Source of the DNA: an uncultured Collinsella sp. | GTDB taxonomy: Bacteria > Actinomycetota > Coriobacteriia > Coriobacteriales > Coriobacteriaceae | Length of the DNA: 59,053 nt | NCBI GenBank assembly: GCA_900541785.1 | Contig: UQKY01000008.1 | Location: 1-59,053, forward strand | Direction: 5' to 3' | Part shown: piece by piece, positions 1 to 8,153 of the stretch | Position numbering within the stretch: the first letter of the stretch is position 1 | Layout: each line of letters opens with the position of its first letter | The notes under the pieces: model-generated | The model's input: the letters and a program-made list of their open reading frames with translations, nothing else | The model's database searches: none | Told to the model about the DNA's origin: nothing | Program-made: the position numbers and the translations under genes

Positions 1-1632
1 CACGCCGTCGGGATACAGCGCCGTCACTTCGGTGACAACGTCCTTGAGCTCGCCGTCCATGCGACGACCCTCGCGCACCAGCGCCACAAAATTCGACAGG
101 CCGTTGCGCACCTTGGCGCTAAACATGCCCGTCTCGGCGCACGCGATCTCGCAGGCCTGGAAGAACGAGCAGCGGTTGTCGCGTGCCAGCTGTTCGATCT
201 TTTGGATCGAGGTGGAGCCGATACCGCGGCGTGGCGTGTTGATGACGCGCTTGACGCTCATCTCGTCGGCCGGGTTCACGATCATCTTGAGATAAGCCAT
301 GACATCGCGGATCTCAGCACGGTCGAAGAATCGCGTGCCGCCCACGATCTTGTAGGGCACGCCCGCGCGCAGGAACATATCTTCGAGGATACGCGACTGG
401 GCGTTGGTGCGGTAGAACACGGCGATGTCGTCGTAACTCGTGCCCTTGGCATGCAGCTTTTCGATCTCTCCGGCAATCCAGCGACCCTCGTCGCGCTCAT
501 CGCTTGCCTGGAAGGCCTGAATCTTCTCGCCGTCGCCCTCGGCCGTAAACAGGCGTTTGTCCTTGCGCTGCGAGTTGTGGCGCACCACGGCGTTGGCGGC
601 GCTCAGGATATGACCCGTGGAGCGGTAGTTCTGCTCCAGCTTGACGGTCTTGCAGTTTTTAAAATCCTTCTCAAAGTCCAGGATATTGGTGATGTCAGCG
701 CCACGCCAGCTATAAATGGACTGGTCGTCATCGCCCACAACCATGAGGTTTTGATACTTGGCGGCCAGCAGGTTGGCGATCTCGTACTGGACGTGGTTGG
801 TGTCCTGATACTCGTCGACGCTAATGTAGCGGAAGCGCTCCTGGTACTTGTCGAGCACCTCGGGGCGGGTGCGCAGCAGCTCGAGTGTGCGCACGAGCAG
901 GTCGTCGAAGTCCATGGCGTTGGCGGCACGCAGGCGGCGCTCCAGCTCCAGGTAGACTTGCGCGGCCTTTTTGTCATTAGGGCTGTCGGCGGATTTGAGC
1001 ATGTCCTCGGGCCCGATCATGGCGTTTTTGGCCGAGCTGATCTTGCTGCGGATCATGTTGATGGGGAACTGCTTTTGCTCGATGCCGAGCGCCTGCATAA
1101 TGTCGCGCACCATGCGCTTTGAGTCGTCATCGTCGTAGATGGTGAACTGCCCGGTGTAGCCCAGCAGGTCGGCGTCCTCGCGCAGCATGCGCACGCACAT
1201 GGCATGGAAGGTGCACACCCACATGCCGCGGGTGCCGCTGGGGATGAGCGCTGCCAGACGCTCACGCATCTCGGCCGCGGCCTTGTTGGTAAACGTGATG
1301 GCCAGGACCTGCCAGGGCTTAACGCCCAGGTCGCCAAGCATATGCGCGATGCGGAAGGTCAAGACGCGGGTCTTGCCCGAGCCGGCGCCGGCAAGAACCA
1401 GCAGCGGGCCCTCGGTGGTCAGGACCGCCTCGCGCTGGGCGGGGTTCAGGCTATCGATATCGACGAGCGGCTTGGCGGGTTTGGGTGCCGGAGCCGGGGC
1501 GTCGTAGATGTCGAGCGGAACGAGCTCGGGTTCCGGCGCGGCGGGGGCGGTGTACGCATCGAGCGGCACGGGTTCCGGCGCGGGCGGCACGGGCGCAGCA
1601 GTGTTCTTTTCCCAGGGCAGGGGCTGGGTCAT
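1..1632 (-). CDS. pcrA: ATP-dependent DNA helicase PcrA/UvrD (3' end outside window)
   Basis: Superfamily 1 helicase that unwinds DNA in repair and rolling-circle replication. The 544 codons seen include the Walker A motif GAGSGKT (about residues 82-88), a Walker B region reading DEYQDTN, and GDDDQSIYSWRGA (motif III). The ATG at 1632 follows a GAGGAG ribosome site. The first ~58 residues are a proline-rich extension with repeated VPLD-Y-AP units that is not part of the usual PcrA core. The C-terminal third, including the 2B domain end and the RNAP-binding tail, lies beyond the window edge. It is transcribed away from uppP, with a long palindromic spacer between. The family assignment is secure. 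Confidence 0.96.
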   Translation of the reverse strand, partial: MTQPLPWEKNTAAPVPPAPEPVPLDAYTAPAAPEPELVPLDIYDAPAPAPKPAKPLVDIDSLNPAQREAVLTTEGPLLVLAGAGSGKTRVLTFRIAHMLGDLGVKPWQVLAITFTNKAAAEMRERLAALIPSGTRGMWVCTFHAMCVRMLREDADLLGYTGQFTIYDDDDSKRMVRDIMQALGIEQKQFPINMIRSKISSAKNAMIGPEDMLKSADSPNDKKAAQVYLELERRLRAANAMDFDDLLVRTLELLRTRPEVLDKYQERFRYISVDEYQDTNHVQYEIANLLAAKYQNLMVVGDDDQSIYSWRGADITNILDFEKDFKNCKTVKLEQNYRSTGHILSAANAVVRHNSQRKDKRLFTAEGDGEKIQAFQASDERDEGRWIAGEIEKLHAKGTSYDDIAVFYRTNAQSRILEDMFLRAGVPYKIVGGTRFFDRAEIRDVMAYLKMIVNPADEMSVKRVINTPRRGIGSTSIQKIEQLARDNRCSFFQACEIACAETGMFSAKVRNGLSNFVALVREGRRMDGELKDVVTEVTALYPDGV

Positions 1633-1781
1633 GGGCGACTCCTCATCTGACGGGCGGCGCGCCTGCGGGCAGCGCCATAGTTTGAGCCGTACCAGTATAC
1701 CGAGCCGCGCGGACACCGACGCAAATCACACCGCGACTCCGCGCGCCACCGTCAGGCCCGCCCCGGCCGATTTGGTGTAAT

Positions 1782-1828
1782 GGGGTCAGGTTAATCTGCA
1801 CCATGTTGGCGCAAAGTAACCTGACCCC
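1782..1828. repeat. 12-bp perfect inverted repeat, intergenic
   Basis: Arms GGGGTCAGGTTA (1782-1793) and TAACCTGACCCC (1817-1828) are perfect complements around a 23-base centre. There is no T-run on either side, so it is not a simple terminator. It lies between the pcrA start and the uppP terminator. It resembles REP/BIME-type repeats in being GC-rich, palindromic and intergenic, but copy number cannot be judged from one window. Confidence 0.7.
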
Positions 1829-1870
1829 CTTGCACCACGGAGCCACCGATGTCATGGCAACGGCAGCGAG

Positions 1871-1968
1871 CGGCGGCCAGAGCGAACAAATTGGCATGAA
1901 AAGGGGGCGGCATAGACCTTTTGGCCATGCCGCCCCCTTCGAATAACAAGTTGTCGCTCTGGCCGCCG
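1871..1968 (-). terminator. Nested palindrome with uppP terminator inside
   Basis: An inner 13-bp perfect stem (1901-1913 with 1927-1939) loops over 13 bases. On the minus strand it is followed by TTTTCAT, fitting a Rho-independent terminator for uppP. An outer 15-bp perfect stem (1871-1885 with 1954-1968, CGGCGGCCAGAGCGA) encloses it. The two layers make a roughly 100-base structure just 3' of uppP. Confidence 0.75.
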
Positions 1969-1984
1969 CGCAGCGTCAACCAAG

Positions 1985-2965
1985 TTACAGGCCGAGCATA
2001 GGCTCCAGAACGAAGAAGTATGCGAGCACCACGATGCCCAGGATGATGCGGTAAACACCGAAGCACTTAAAGTCGTGACGGCGGACAAAGCCCATGAGCC
2101 ACTTGATGGCGATGAGCGAAACCACAAAGGCCACAACGCAGCCCACGCCCAAGATAGCGACCTCGTTGGCGCCGAACGTGCCGCCCTTGATGAAGTACTT
2201 GACCAGCTTGAGCGCACTCGCGCCAAACATGACAGGGATGGCCAGGAAGAACGTAAACTTGGACGCCACCGAACGTGTGCAGCCCAAAAGCAGGCCACCG
2301 ATGATGGTAGAACCGGAACGAGACGTACCAGGCACCAGCGAAAGCACCTGGAAGCAGCCGATACCCAGCGCAGTCTTCCAGCTCAGGTCCTCGAGCGTGG
2401 CGATGGAGCCAAAGTCCAGATTCTCGTCATCGTCCTCATCCTCAGCGGTAGCCGCGGCGGGCGCCGCAAAGTGCGCACCGGCGGGACGTCCGCCCGCCAC
2501 CACAGCACGCGAACCAAACGAACCGGCAACGGCCATTTCCTCGCGCTTGTTCGCGCGCCAGTTCTCAATCACGATAAACAGCACGCCGTACACAATGAGC
2601 GCCAGCGCCACGACGGGAGCATTGTAGAAATGCTCCTCCATCCAGTCGTTGAGCGGCAGACCGATCGCCGCGGCGGGAATGCAGCCGAGCACAATCTTGC
2701 CCCACAGCACCCAGGTGTCGCGACGGCCCTCCTTGCCCTTGCTAGGAGAAAACGGGTTGAGCTCATGGAAGAACAGGACGCAGACGGCCAAAATGGCGCC
2801 AAGCTGAATCACGACCAGGAACATATTCCAGAACGTCTCGCTCACGTTCATCTTGACGAACTCGTCCACCAAGATCATGTGACCGGTCGACGAAACGGGC
2901 AGCCATTCGGTGATGCCCTCGACCAGGCCCATGAAGGCAGATTTTAGAAGCTCGATGATATCCAA
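1985..2965 (-). CDS. uppP: Undecaprenyl-diphosphatase UppP (BacA family)
   Basis: Integral membrane phosphatase that recycles undecaprenyl pyrophosphate to the monophosphate carrier used in peptidoglycan synthesis; it also gives bacitracin tolerance. Both family motifs are present: EGITEWLPVSSTGHM near residues 17-31 and PGTSRSGST near 212-220. The product is 326 residues with many hydrophobic segments. I chose the TTG at 2965 because GAGGGGG sits five bases upstream and translation then begins DIIELLKSAF, the normal UppP N-terminus; a longer open frame runs to 3283. Residues ~140-195 form an Ala-rich, acidic insert between the two halves, larger than usual. It is close to a BceRS-like pair, which often senses bacitracin-type stress. 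Confidence 0.95.
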   Translation of the reverse strand: MDIIELLKSAFMGLVEGITEWLPVSSTGHMILVDEFVKMNVSETFWNMFLVVIQLGAILAVCVLFFHELNPFSPSKGKEGRRDTWVLWGKIVLGCIPAAAIGLPLNDWMEEHFYNAPVVALALIVYGVLFIVIENWRANKREEMAVAGSFGSRAVVAGGRPAGAHFAAPAAATAEDEDDDENLDFGSIATLEDLSWKTALGIGCFQVLSLVPGTSRSGSTIIGGLLLGCTRSVASKFTFFLAIPVMFGASALKLVKYFIKGGTFGANEVAILGVGCVVAFVVSLIAIKWLMGFVRRHDFKCFGVYRIILGIVVLAYFFVLEPMLGL

Positions 2966-3213
2966 AGGGACCCCCTCGTTAGACACCCGCCGATATTGTT
3001 CTGCGGACGGTGCGGGCGATGTCCCATTATCAACCGTTGGCGGCGCGCCTGCGCCTACCCTTACCAAAAAACTCGCCCGTTCACAGAATTGCGAGCGGTC
3101 AAATCCGAATCCTTGGGTATAACTGCAACAAGATAAAGTGTCCGGCGGCCAACGCGCCCGCGCCCGCCCGACGCACGAGCCCCGCGCCCGTGCGATAGAC
3201 CAAGGAGGAAACC

Positions 3214-3651
3214 ATGAACGAGGGCTATACCAAGGTATTTGTTTCACTCGACGGTACTGAGCAGCAGGATTTTGTGCTCGCACGCGCCATCAAGGTCGCC
3301 GCGAACAACGGCGCTAAGCTGATCATCGGCCACGTTATCGACTCCACCGCGCTCGAGAGCGCCGGTTCCTATCCGGTCGACCTGGTCAACGGCTTGGAGG
3401 AGGCCTTTAACAACTCCATCGCCAAGCAGCTCGAGGAGGCCAAAGCCAATCCCGACATTCCCGAAGTCGAGGTCATGATTCGCACCGGCCGTATTCGTGA
3501 GACGCTCAAGGATGAGATGCTCGACGTGGTCAAGCCCGATCTGGTGCTCTGCGGCGCCCGCGGCCTGTCCTCAATTAAGTACGCGCTCTTGGGCTCGATT
3601 TCGACGTTCCTGCTGCGCAATACGGACTGCGACATTTTGGTCGTGAAGTAG
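3214..3651 (+). CDS. Universal stress protein (UspA family)
   Basis: A 145-residue single-domain Usp. The N-terminus KVFVSLDGTEQQDFVLARA is the first beta strand and helix of the fold. The region LVLCGARGLSSIKYALLGSISTFLLRN near the end matches the G-x-x-G-(9x)-G-S/T nucleotide-binding pattern of ATP-binding Usp proteins. The ATG at 3214 follows AAGGAGG at good spacing. It is monocistronic, divergent from uppP. Its substrate or partner cannot be told from sequence. A large palindrome and a clear terminator follow it. Confidence 0.9.
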   Translation: MNEGYTKVFVSLDGTEQQDFVLARAIKVAANNGAKLIIGHVIDSTALESAGSYPVDLVNGLEEAFNNSIAKQLEEAKANPDIPEVEVMIRTGRIRETLKDEMLDVVKPDLVLCGARGLSSIKYALLGSISTFLLRNTDCDILVVK

Positions 3652-3664
3652 GTTCCTTCCCGCC

Positions 3665-3755
3665 GGCGCAAGGCCTGCGGGGTTATCACGCCGACGTCCT
3701 CGCCGCTTCGCGGCTGCGGGATGTCGGCTTAAATAGCCCCTCCCGGCCTTGCGCC
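3665..3755. repeat. 91-base multi-part palindrome downstream of usp
   Basis: Outer arms GGCGCAAGGCC (3665-3675) and GGCCTTGCGCC (3745-3755) are perfect complements. Inside, GCCGACGTCC pairs imperfectly with GGGATGTCGGC, and CGCCGC pairs with GCGGCTG around a TTCG turn at the centre. It could fold as one long interrupted hairpin in RNA. It lies between the usp stop and the usp terminator, so it would be transcribed as a 3' UTR. Confidence 0.65.
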
Positions 3756-3797
3756 TTCGTCACCGTACTTCAGCAAGTTACCTGAATAGAGGAATGG

Positions 3798-3828
3798 CGT
3801 GCCGCCCCTTTTGGGGCGGCACGTTTTT
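3798..3828 (+). terminator. Rho-independent terminator of usp
   Basis: An 11-bp perfect stem CGTGCCGCCCC / GGGGCGGCACG with a TTTT loop is followed by TTTTT. The sequence is strong and in the right place for usp. Confidence 0.9.
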
Positions 3829-3854
3829 GTTTGGGCGGACGTCTGCCGCGTGCG

Positions 3855-4898
3855 TTACTCGAAGTATTGGAACTTGTTCGTTGAAAAAGCAAACGTAACG
3901 ACGAAGCCTTCGCCGGGCTCGGATGCCGCGGTGACGTCGATGCCCATCTTGGAGCACAGACGCGCCACCAGGTAGAGGCCGATGCCCGTTGCGCGCTTGG
4001 TGGTGCGGCCGTTGTCGCCGGTAAAGCCCTTCTCGAACACGCGGGGCAGGTCGGCCGCGCTCACGCCACAGCCGTTGTCCGCGACGGTAAGCTCGATGCG
4101 CTCGCTCGCCAGGCCCTCGTCCAGCAACGCGCCCGAAAACGTGATCTTCGCACCATCCTCACGCGCATATTTAATGCTGTTCTGAATGAGCTGGCCCAGA
4201 ATAAACTCGAGCCACTTCTCGTCGGTAAAGACCTCAAAGTCGAGGTTCTCGCACACCGGCGCCACGTGCGCCGCGATGAGCTCACGCGCATTGGCTTTAA
4301 TCGCGCCCGTCACCAAGGTCTTGAGATCCCAGCGGCGAATCAGGTAGTCACGCTCCACGACTTCCGAGCGCGCGTAGTACAGCGCCTGGTCGATATAGCG
4401 CTCCACGCGAGCCAACTCACGGCCCAGGTCATCCACACGTGACAGGTCGTCTTCGCTGCCATCCAGGTTTTCCAAAATCAGGTGAGCCGCCGCCAGCGGC
4501 AGCTTGGCCTCGTGGACCCAGCTCTCGATATAGTCGCGATAGTCATCGGTCTGACGCCGGCCTTCGGCAACCTCGTCGCAGGCAGCTTTGCCCACCCGGC
4601 GCAAGACCTCGTACTCGAGCTCGCCCTCGGCATAGGTCGGACATTGCACCATCTCCTGCACCCATGCGGGACTCTCGAGCTCCTCTGCCGCGCGCTCCAA
4701 CTGACGCAGAAAACGACGACGGCGAGAGTACTCGATCACGATGCCGAGCATACCGAAGATAAAGGACACGCCGACCGCCACGGCCACGATAGAAACGGGT
4801 GCGCCGGCGACCGTCAGCACAAAGCAGCTCAGCAGCACGCCGCACGTCCACACGGCGACGGGAAGCAGCGCGTCTTTAAAGAACTTGGCAAACGACAT
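3855..4898 (-). CDS. Intramembrane-sensing histidine kinase (BceS-like)
   Basis: Sensor kinase of 347 residues. Two N-terminal hydrophobic segments (about residues 10-30 and 35-56) are separated by only a few residues, so there is almost no extracellular domain; this is the layout of BceS/VncS intramembrane sensors. The phosphoacceptor region is YIESWVHEAKLPLAA with His near residue 129. The ATPase domain shows NSIKYA (N box), DNGCGV (G1) and ATGIGLYL (G2). It lies directly behind its response regulator, nine bases apart. BceS kinases usually need a BceAB ABC transporter to sense peptide antibiotics. None is encoded nearby, so the partner must be elsewhere or absent. Confidence 0.9.
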   Translation of the reverse strand: MSFAKFFKDALLPVAVWTCGVLLSCFVLTVAGAPVSIVAVAVGVSFIFGMLGIVIEYSRRRRFLRQLERAAEELESPAWVQEMVQCPTYAEGELEYEVLRRVGKAACDEVAEGRRQTDDYRDYIESWVHEAKLPLAAAHLILENLDGSEDDLSRVDDLGRELARVERYIDQALYYARSEVVERDYLIRRWDLKTLVTGAIKANARELIAAHVAPVCENLDFEVFTDEKWLEFILGQLIQNSIKYAREDGAKITFSGALLDEGLASERIELTVADNGCGVSAADLPRVFEKGFTGDNGRTTKRATGIGLYLVARLCSKMGIDVTAASEPGEGFVVTFAFSTNKFQYFE

Positions 4899-4907
4899 AG
4901 CCGGCCC

Positions 4908-5579
4908 CTAGACCGAATAGCCTTGGCCGCGGTGCGTCGTCAAATACCCCTTGATGCCGATTTTTTCGAGCGTGGTGCGCAGGCGGTTGATGTTGACGGT
5001 GAGTGTATTGTCGTCCACGAAGGCATCGGAGTCCCACAGGTCCTGCATGATGGCCGGACGCGAGACGATCTTGCCCGCGCGACCCAAGAGCAGCGAGAGG
5101 ATACGCAGCTCGTTTTTGGTGAGCTCGGTACTGTCGCCGGTTGCCGTATTGGTGACCATGGAGCGGGCGAGGTCGAGCTCCAGCCCCTTGTGGACGAGCG
5201 TGCTGCGCTCGCCTGCCGCCGCGGTGCGACGCAGCAGGGCGTTGATGCGCGCCACGAGCACACGGGCGCTGTAGAGCTTGGGAACAAAGTCGTCCGCGCC
5301 GAGCGTCATGGCCATGACCTCGTCGATCTCGGTCGTGCGCGACGTGAGGACGATGATGGGAACCTCGGATTCGCGGCGAACCTCGTGGCAGATATGCTGG
5401 CCGTCCTTGACGGGAAGCGTGAGGTCGAGCAGCACTAGGTCGGGCGCGGCGGCGAGAATATCGCGCGAGACATGCTCAAACGATTCGCATGTCTCAACCT
5501 CAAAACCGGCGCGGGCAAGGATGTCGACAAGCTCACGACGAATGGGCTCGTCGTCCTCAACGACATAGATCAGCGCCAT
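4908..5579 (-). CDS. OmpR-family response regulator (BceR-like)
   Basis: DNA-binding response regulator of 223 residues. The receiver domain has the acidic pair EDD near residues 8-10, the phosphoacceptor Asp in LLDLTLP (about residue 52) and the conserved Lys in VPKLY near 101. The Lys is usually followed by Pro, but here by Leu. The C-terminal winged helix contains LTKNELRILSLLLG and ends with TTHRGQGYSV, typical of the family. It is the first gene of a two-gene operon with the downstream kinase. A 17-bp hairpin lies in its leader. Confidence 0.93.
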   Translation of the reverse strand: MALIYVVEDDEPIRRELVDILARAGFEVETCESFEHVSRDILAAAPDLVLLDLTLPVKDGQHICHEVRRESEVPIIVLTSRTTEIDEVMAMTLGADDFVPKLYSARVLVARINALLRRTAAAGERSTLVHKGLELDLARSMVTNTATGDSTELTKNELRILSLLLGRAGKIVSRPAIMQDLWDSDAFVDDNTLTVNINRLRTTLEKIGIKGYLTTHRGQGYSV

Positions 5580-5620
5580 GTGTCCTCCCGTTTCTCGTAA
5601 CTTGCACTTTCCACACCATT

Positions 5621-5658
5621 ATGCCCACGGCGTCGCAGCGATGCGACCCCGTGGGCAT
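5621..5658. promoter_or_regulatory. Hairpin in the leader of the response-regulator operon
   Basis: Arms of 17 bases (5621-5637 and 5642-5658, ATGCCCACGG at the base) pair with one internal mismatch around a GCGA loop. It lies 40 bases upstream of the regulator ATG and has no T-run, so it may be an operator dyad or a leader structure, not a terminator. This is inference. Confidence 0.5.
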
Positions 5659-5697
5659 CTAATGTGACAATAGTGTTCGGTAGCCTTGAGAGAAAAT

Positions 5698-5729
5698 AGG
5701 GGCCGACCGGTCCTAAACCGATCGGCCCC
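5698..5729 (-). terminator. Terminator of the aminotransferase operon
   Basis: GGGGCCGACCGG and CCGATCGGCCCC pair with one mismatch around a short loop. Read on the minus strand the stem is followed by TATTTTCTC. It lies just after the stop at 5750. Confidence 0.8.
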
Positions 5730-5749
5730 ATCACTTTGGCCTCGAGCCC

Positions 5750-6886
5750 CTACTCGAGCGTACGCATGTACGCAGAGATAGCGTCCAGGCCCTTCTGCAG
5801 GTCGTCGGTGTTATCGGAGTATGCATAGCCGATGCGCATGCTCTTGGGCTCCTCGAAGCAATCGCCCGGGGTGACGAGCGCGCCGGACTTCTTAATCATG
5901 TCGACGCAGAACGTCCTGGAGTCGATGTCGTAGTCGTAATACACGAGCGCGGTGGTACCCGCCTCGGGCTTGACGAACGACAGGTGCGGCTCGCTCTCGA
6001 CCCACTTCTCCAGAACAGCAAGGTTCTGACGGACGATGCGACGGCTGCGCTCAAGGATCACGGAAGCGTTGCCCAGAATCAGCTCCGCCACCGACTCGCT
6101 GAATATGCCGGCGGAAATCAGGTTGTAGTCGCGATGCGAGAGCAGTGCGCGACGGAGCTCCGGGCTCTTGGTAACCGCCCAGCCCAGACGCAGGCCGGCG
6201 AACGACCAGACCTTGGACATGGATGCGGTGACGATGGCCTTGTCGTACAGGTCGATTACGGACTCGGAGTACTCATCCGTCTGAGTAAGCAGACGGTAGA
6301 CCTCGTCGCAGAGCACCCACGCGTCGTGTTTGCGTGCGACCTCGACAATCGCCTTAAGCGTATCGGTGTCGAGCAGGGCGCCCGTGGGGTTGTCCGGGTT
6401 ATTGATGCAGATGAGCTTGGTATCGTCGGTCACCAGGGCATCGAGCGCATCGACGTCGACGTGGTAGCCGTTCTTTCGATCGAGCTGAAGAATATCGACC
6501 TTCGCACCGCACATCTCGGGAATCGAGTAAAGCTGCTGATAGGTGGGCTTGACGGAGACTACATGATCGCCCGGTTCGACGAGCGTGGAAAGAACTAGGG
6601 AGTTGGCACCGGTCGCGCCGTGCGTGGGTACGATATGCCCGGGCTCGACCGTCTTATAGAGACGCGCGACCCCCTCGAGGAAGCCGGGCTGCCCCTCGAT
6701 GTCTCCGTAGGTGAATCGGCGCGAGCACAGGCTGTCGAGCCAGGCCTTCTTGTCGGTGTTCGTAAGCGCGAACAGCTGGTCGAGTGTGAGGGAGTAGACG
6801 CACGTCTCCGCAACGTTGTGGGTACACTTGGTCTCCCACTCGTTCATCCACTGCTCGACGGCGAAATCCTTAATCTGCACTGTCAC
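5750..6886 (-). CDS. PLP-dependent class I/II aminotransferase
   Basis: Fold-type I aminotransferase of 378 residues. The PLP-binding Lys is in SMSKVWSFAGLRLGW (about Lys225), with NNPDNPTG near 162-169 and an Asp in VLCDEVYR near 194. The N-terminal FTYGDIEGQPGFLEGVARLY resembles the substrate-cap region of aspartate/aromatic-type enzymes and related decarboxylases. Substrate cannot be told. It is second in an operon with an ornithine-cyclodeaminase/alanine-dehydrogenase homologue 18 bases upstream, and a PucR-type regulator is divergent. That suggests inducible use or interconversion of a particular amino acid. The assignment to family is firm and the role is inference. Confidence 0.88.
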   Translation of the reverse strand: MTVQIKDFAVEQWMNEWETKCTHNVAETCVYSLTLDQLFALTNTDKKAWLDSLCSRRFTYGDIEGQPGFLEGVARLYKTVEPGHIVPTHGATGANSLVLSTLVEPGDHVVSVKPTYQQLYSIPEMCGAKVDILQLDRKNGYHVDVDALDALVTDDTKLICINNPDNPTGALLDTDTLKAIVEVARKHDAWVLCDEVYRLLTQTDEYSESVIDLYDKAIVTASMSKVWSFAGLRLGWAVTKSPELRRALLSHRDYNLISAGIFSESVAELILGNASVILERSRRIVRQNLAVLEKWVESEPHLSFVKPEAGTTALVYYDYDIDSRTFCVDMIKKSGALVTPGDCFEEPKSMRIGYAYSDNTDDLQKGLDAISAYMRTLE

Positions 6887-6904
6887 TTCCTTTCCTTGAC
6901 TTTC

Positions 6905-7939
6905 TTACAGTTCCACCACGGTGCCCAGCCCCGCCTCGACGGCGCGGTCGTAGGCGATTTTCGATGCCGAAAGGTCCTGAACGGCGATGCCCGACGTATC
7001 GAACACCGTCACCTGTTCGTCATCCGAACGCCCCGTAGCCGCGCCGGCGATGACTTCGCCGAGCTCCGCTTTGATGTCCTCGGGCGTGATGGCACCCTCG
7101 GCAACTGGAATCTCCAGCTCACCGGACGCGACCGATTGCTCGCGGTCGTCGACGTAAACAGCGGCACGGGCGACAAGCGCCGAGGCGAGCTCCTGCTTGC
7201 CGGGCATGTCGGCACCGACGCAGGAGATATGCGTACCGGGGCGCACCCATGCATCGGGGATAATGGGCTTGGTCGCCGGCGTGATCGTCACGATGATGTC
7301 GGCCTCTGCCGCGGCACCTTGGCCGTCGGCCGTCGCCTCGATGGAATAGGTGGATGCCTCGCGAGCATGCTCGCAGGCGCCCAAGATATGGGCGACCTCG
7401 TCTCGCATGCGCTCGACGCGGGCCTCGGGCGCGGCATCGGAAACCGGCTCCCACACCTTGACCTCACTCACTTTGGGACAGGCGGCGAGCACGCCCGCCA
7501 CCATGTAGGTGCTCATGTGGCCGGCACCCGCAACAAGCAGTTTGGACGCATCCGCCCGAGCCAGCCACTTGGCACCGAGCGCAGCGGCGGCACCAGTGCG
7601 AAGTCCGGTGACAGCGGAGGCATTGAGCAGCGCCAACGGCTCGCCCGTCGCGTTGTCGCACAGCAGCGTGGTGCCAAAGATCTCGGGCAGCCCCTTTTTG
7701 GGATTCTGAGAGAACCAAGCAGTGAGCTTGAGACCGAAGAGGCCGCTTCCCGCCAACTCGCCCGAGCGGATATCCATATCAGCCACGCCGGGTTCGAACT
7801 GCTCATATACCATCGGCCACGCAACACCCTTGCCCGTTGCCTTCTGGCGATATGCCTCCTCCACGGCAGCGATTGCATCCTCGATCGTCAGCACCTTGGA
7901 AACTTCCTCGGCCGATAGCACCACCATCTGCCCCATCAT
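6905..7939 (-). CDS. Ornithine cyclodeaminase / mu-crystallin family protein
   Basis: NAD(P)-dependent Rossmann protein of about 344 residues. Members include ornithine cyclodeaminase, archaeal-type alanine dehydrogenase and ketimine reductases. Visible family features are GLFGLKLTAWF (substrate pocket Lys), ASAVTGLRTGAAAALGAKWLA, the nucleotide-binding VAGAGHMSTYMVAGVL, and VGADMPGKQEL (an Asp next to Gly-Lys-Gln-Glu-Leu, as in OCD). Tandem ATGs occur at 7939 and 7936 behind GAGAGGAGCG; 7936 has the better spacing. It is the first gene of the operon and is coupled with the aminotransferase, so a joint imine or amino acid conversion is plausible. The exact substrate is unknown. Confidence 0.87.
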   Translation of the reverse strand: MMGQMVVLSAEEVSKVLTIEDAIAAVEEAYRQKATGKGVAWPMVYEQFEPGVADMDIRSGELAGSGLFGLKLTAWFSQNPKKGLPEIFGTTLLCDNATGEPLALLNASAVTGLRTGAAAALGAKWLARADASKLLVAGAGHMSTYMVAGVLAACPKVSEVKVWEPVSDAAPEARVERMRDEVAHILGACEHAREASTYSIEATADGQGAAAEADIIVTITPATKPIIPDAWVRPGTHISCVGADMPGKQELASALVARAAVYVDDREQSVASGELEIPVAEGAITPEDIKAELGEVIAGAATGRSDDEQVTVFDTSGIAVQDLSASKIAYDRAVEAGLGTVVEL

Positions 7940-7971
7940 CGCTCCTCTCAGCGAAAGCTTTACGTTGCTTC

Positions 7972-8000
7972 ACTGTACGGTTTAGTAACGATGCCGCCAA
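7972..8000 (-). promoter_or_regulatory. Candidate sigma-70 promoter for the OCD-aminotransferase operon
   Basis: On the minus strand TTGGCG (8000-7995), a 17-base spacer, and TACAGT (7977-7972) fit a promoter 30-odd bases upstream of the OCD start. The adjoining 8000-8130 stretch is AT-rich and holds a small dyad GAATC-6-GATTC near 8020-8037, a candidate PucR-type regulator site. No gene lies in 7940-8147. Confidence 0.5.
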
Positions 8001-8153
8001 GGATCATTTATTGTTGGAATCTACAACGATTCTCAATCTGATTTTTCGTTTTATCAGCAGGTATTTGAACTATTTCTCGCATCAACGGCATATAGATGTG
8101 CGATTATCCTATTTATACCGGTACTTGTTGTAGTGATTTACAAGGTGATGCTG

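Noticed and set aside
2966..3283. An extended UppP N-terminus to 3283
   Set aside because: It overlaps the usp start on the other strand and lacks UppP features; the TTG at 2965 has a good ribosome site.
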